Assembly (NCBI RefSeq): GCF_012516315.1 | Contig: NZ_CP051185.1 | Location: 5,709,363-5,773,362, forward strand | Source of the DNA: Limnospira fusiformis SAG 85.79 | GTDB lineage: Bacteria > Cyanobacteriota > Cyanobacteriia > Cyanobacteriales > Microcoleaceae | DNA: 64,000 nucleotides | Direction of reading: 5' to 3' | Shown: positions 62,228-64,000 of the stretch, piece after piece | Layout of the letters: the number at the start of each line of letters is the position of its first letter | How positions within the stretch are numbered: the stretch's first letter is position 1 | The notes under the pieces: generated by a model | Databases searched by the model: none | Seen by the model: the letters and a program-made list of their open reading frames with translations, nothing else | What the model was told of the DNA's origin: nothing | Position numbers and translations under genes: made by a program

Positions 62228-63466
62228 TTAAATAACCTCTGAGTATTGCTCGAATAACTTGATTGCTTGAGCAGCAGAACGAATAATATAATGCCCTGCT
62301 TTCGGCTCCACGAAAAGCTCAAAATTACATCCGAAGTCTACCAATTTATGAATCAGATGAAGGCAATGCTCCTTAAAATAAAGATTTTCCCCAGGACTAT
62401 CAAATCTGGTTTGCGATATAAAAAACACGGGTTTTTTTTCGGGATTATCCCTATTTAGAAGAAGTGTCGCATCAGAATATATCAGTTCTAGGTTTTCTCC
62501 TTTTCCTTTTGCTAATGATTGTAAAACCTCTTCATAGGAAAAAGAGGATAACTCAGTGCCAAAAATACTTTCTAGCATCTTTTTTGTTGACTCATTACGC
62601 CTCAGATAGTGAGTCCCAATCAATCTAACTTGCGGTACATTAACAGCGATCGCCTTTACATTAAGTCTCAATCCATGAATTAAAGCACCGAAACCACCCA
62701 TACTTGAGCCATATGTAAATAAATCTCCTACTAAACCAAATTCTTCTCTAATATCTTCCAGCATTTTATCTATCAAGGGTAAAACAAAAAAGTCACCGTT
62801 TTCACCGAGCCACCAAGAACCATTTTTTCTATAGCCAAAACGATCTAAAGGTTTAACTAGGTTCCAAAAATCATAAGACGAACTACCTAACCCGCCATTG
62901 TTCCCACCCCAACCGTGAAAACATATTAATATAGGAGATTCTTGTGGATTATTCAAAGCAAGTCTAACGTCATAATAAAGCTTGCGTCCTTCTTTATCGG
63001 ATACAAATTTTAAATCTTGACTTGCATAAGTTTCATGATTGACAACAATTGAAGAAGAGACATTTAACTTTTCTTCTTGTTTCACAAATTTAATTTCTGA
63101 AGCCAAGAATACTGGAGCTTTTGGAGTTCCCCAACTACGAAAGCCACACCTTAAATAATGAGCTTCAGGAGGGGTTGTCATCTTAATCTCAAAAACTGAC
63201 AGACTTTTACTGTTAGTGGGAATATATCGGTAGTAGCCAATACCTTGAGCCATTGATAAAACAAAACCTTCGTAAGGTTTTTCTATGACATTTTGATCAA
63301 AATCTAAAAACTGTATTGAGCATAGAGCAGAGTTATGACTTAAAATATCGGAAGCTATTTTACCTTCTAATAGGTATGTGGTCTGAGGAGCAACATTTGC
63401 CGTTATCAATATCTGATTTCGTGTCAATTCAACAGTTTCTTGATTTTCTGATAGTTTAAATAACAT
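62228..63466 (-). CDS. Alpha/beta hydrolase with N-terminal beta-module
   Basis: A 412-residue protein. Residues 1-140 are the beta-module (LFKLSENQETVELTRNQILI to RSWGTPKAPVFLASEIKFVK), clearly homologous to that of the TPR protein at 51843. Residues about 165-410 form an alpha/beta hydrolase: HGWGGNNGG at the oxyanion site, YGSSMGGFGALIHG with the nucleophile serine, and AGHYIIRS with the presumed catalytic histidine. It could be a glycan de-acylase or esterase. The start at 63466 (MLFKLS) is used because the module begins there. Confidence 0.75.
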   Translation of the reverse strand: MLFKLSENQETVELTRNQILITANVAPQTTYLLEGKIASDILSHNSALCSIQFLDFDQNVIEKPYEGFVLSMAQGIGYYRYIPTNSKSLSVFEIKMTTPPEAHYLRCGFRSWGTPKAPVFLASEIKFVKQEEKLNVSSSIVVNHETYASQDLKFVSDKEGRKLYYDVRLALNNPQESPILICFHGWGGNNGGLGSSSYDFWNLVKPLDRFGYRKNGSWWLGENGDFFVLPLIDKMLEDIREEFGLVGDLFTYGSSMGGFGALIHGLRLNVKAIAVNVPQVRLIGTHYLRRNESTKKMLESIFGTELSSFSYEEVLQSLAKGKGENLELIYSDATLLLNRDNPEKKPVFFISQTRFDSPGENLYFKEHCLHLIHKLVDFGCNFELFVEPKAGHYIIRSAAQAIKLFEQYSEVI

Positions 63467-63560
63467 AATGTATTTAACCTGTATTTTTTCAATAAACCAC
63501 AATATCTATTATGACTAATACGATTAATCCTTTGGGATATATCTATCTATTATCAACACT

Positions 63561-64000
63561 TTACTTTTTAATTAACCAGTTTCCCATTATTAAAGCATCC
63601 ATCCCGGTTTTTAAAAAGCATTGAATAGCATCCTTTGGAGTTTCCACTATCGGTTCTCCACTATCATTAAAACTTGTATTAATAACAACAGGAACACCTG
63701 TAATGTCATTAAATTTACTAATTAAGCTGTGGTAGAGAGGATTATTAGCTGAACTAACAGACTGCACCCTGGCGGTGTCATCTTGATGAGTAACAGCCGG
63801 AATAAGACCTTTCTTATCATCGACCACTTTCACTGTCATTGTCATATAAGGTAAATCTACATTTGTGACAAAATAATCCTTGGTTTTTTCACTCAAAACA
63901 CTAGGTGCAAACGGTCTAAAATATTCTCGATGTTTTACTTTAAGGTTTAGTATATCTTTATTCTCTGTCGATCTCGGATCTGCCAAAATAGACCTATTCC
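63561..64000 (-). CDS. Carbamoyltransferase C-terminal part (continues past the edge)
   Basis: About 146 residues, entering from the right edge with GNRSILADPRSTENKDILNL, followed by REYFRPFAPSVL, TVKVVDDKKGLIPAVTHQDD, TARVQSV and VVINTSFNDSGEPIVETPKD. This is the C-terminal domain of NodU/CmcH-type O-carbamoyltransferases, which carbamoylate sugar hydroxyls. The end (LIMGNWLIKK) appears complete. It fits the polysaccharide-decoration theme of the region. Confidence 0.9.
   Translation of the reverse strand, partial: NRSILADPRSTENKDILNLKVKHREYFRPFAPSVLSEKTKDYFVTNVDLPYMTMTVKVVDDKKGLIPAVTHQDDTARVQSVSSANNPLYHSLISKFNDITGVPVVINTSFNDSGEPIVETPKDAIQCFLKTGMDALIMGNWLIKK

Noticed and set aside
1..64000. 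tRNA or rRNA genes
   Set aside because: I saw no convincing cloverleaf or rRNA sequence by reading. A tRNAscan or Infernal run would be decisive.

Overview
The window looks like a chromosome segment of a filamentous cyanobacterium. The evidence is the very frequent HIP1 octamer GCGATCGC, the Uma2, DUF29, XisH/XisI, HicAB and PIN families, and an orphan HEARO-like (omega RNA) element. Arthrospira/Limnospira is my best guess, but this is inference; no rRNA or other phylogenetic marker is present.

Region 1 (1-10.9 kb) is ordinary coding DNA built around a DNA phosphorothioation (Dnd) island. dndD, dndC and a sulfur-binding-domain/HNH nuclease form one minus-strand operon. Two DGQHR-motif (DndB-like) genes are divergent on the plus strand. 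dndE, dndA and dndFGH are not in the window. A HAD phosphatase, a SWIM zinc-finger protein and an SGNH hydrolase follow.

Region 2 (10.9-22.8 kb and 29.3-41.2 kb) is a repeat-rich accessory zone. It holds about a dozen toxin-antitoxin modules (HicAB, VapC/PIN, ParE, UPF0175/DUF3368, XisHI), many broken by single stop codons or truncation. Between them lie mosaic repeats assembled from pieces of genes (an SDR dehydrogenase, a PIN toxin, a TPR gene) and palindromes, with many module junctions exactly at GCGATCGC. Four copies and one fragment of a coiled-coil PD-(D/E)XK-like protein occur, three of them in tandem. A roughly 400 bp HEARO-like RNA element sits in front of an antitoxin gene.

Region 3 (22.8-29.3 kb) is a minus-strand, possibly co-transcribed set of three large chimeric proteins. 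They combine TPR, F5/8C (discoidin) domains, fucosyltransferase-like domains with HxRxGD motifs, an FkbM methyltransferase and a DUF268 domain.

Region 4 (41.2-64 kb) is a surface-polysaccharide cluster. It has CDP-glucose synthesis (rfbF, rfbG), two NAD-dependent epimerases, a sugar C-methyltransferase, RmlC-like epimerases, two DegT aminotransferases, a sugar formyltransferase, TPR-linked transferases, UDP-GlcNAc 2-epimerase, glycosyltransferases, an alpha/beta hydrolase and the end of a carbamoyltransferase. The genes at about 43.1-48.65 kb look like a block inserted between rfbG and a native rfbC, which lost its 5' end. A group II intron maturase scrap and a displaced 35 bp duplication mark the left edge, and the wider stretch from about 42.3 to 54.0 kb has no HIP1 octamer by eye. 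A rfbF scrap and a wecC fragment near 61.5-62.2 kb show earlier rearrangement of the same locus.
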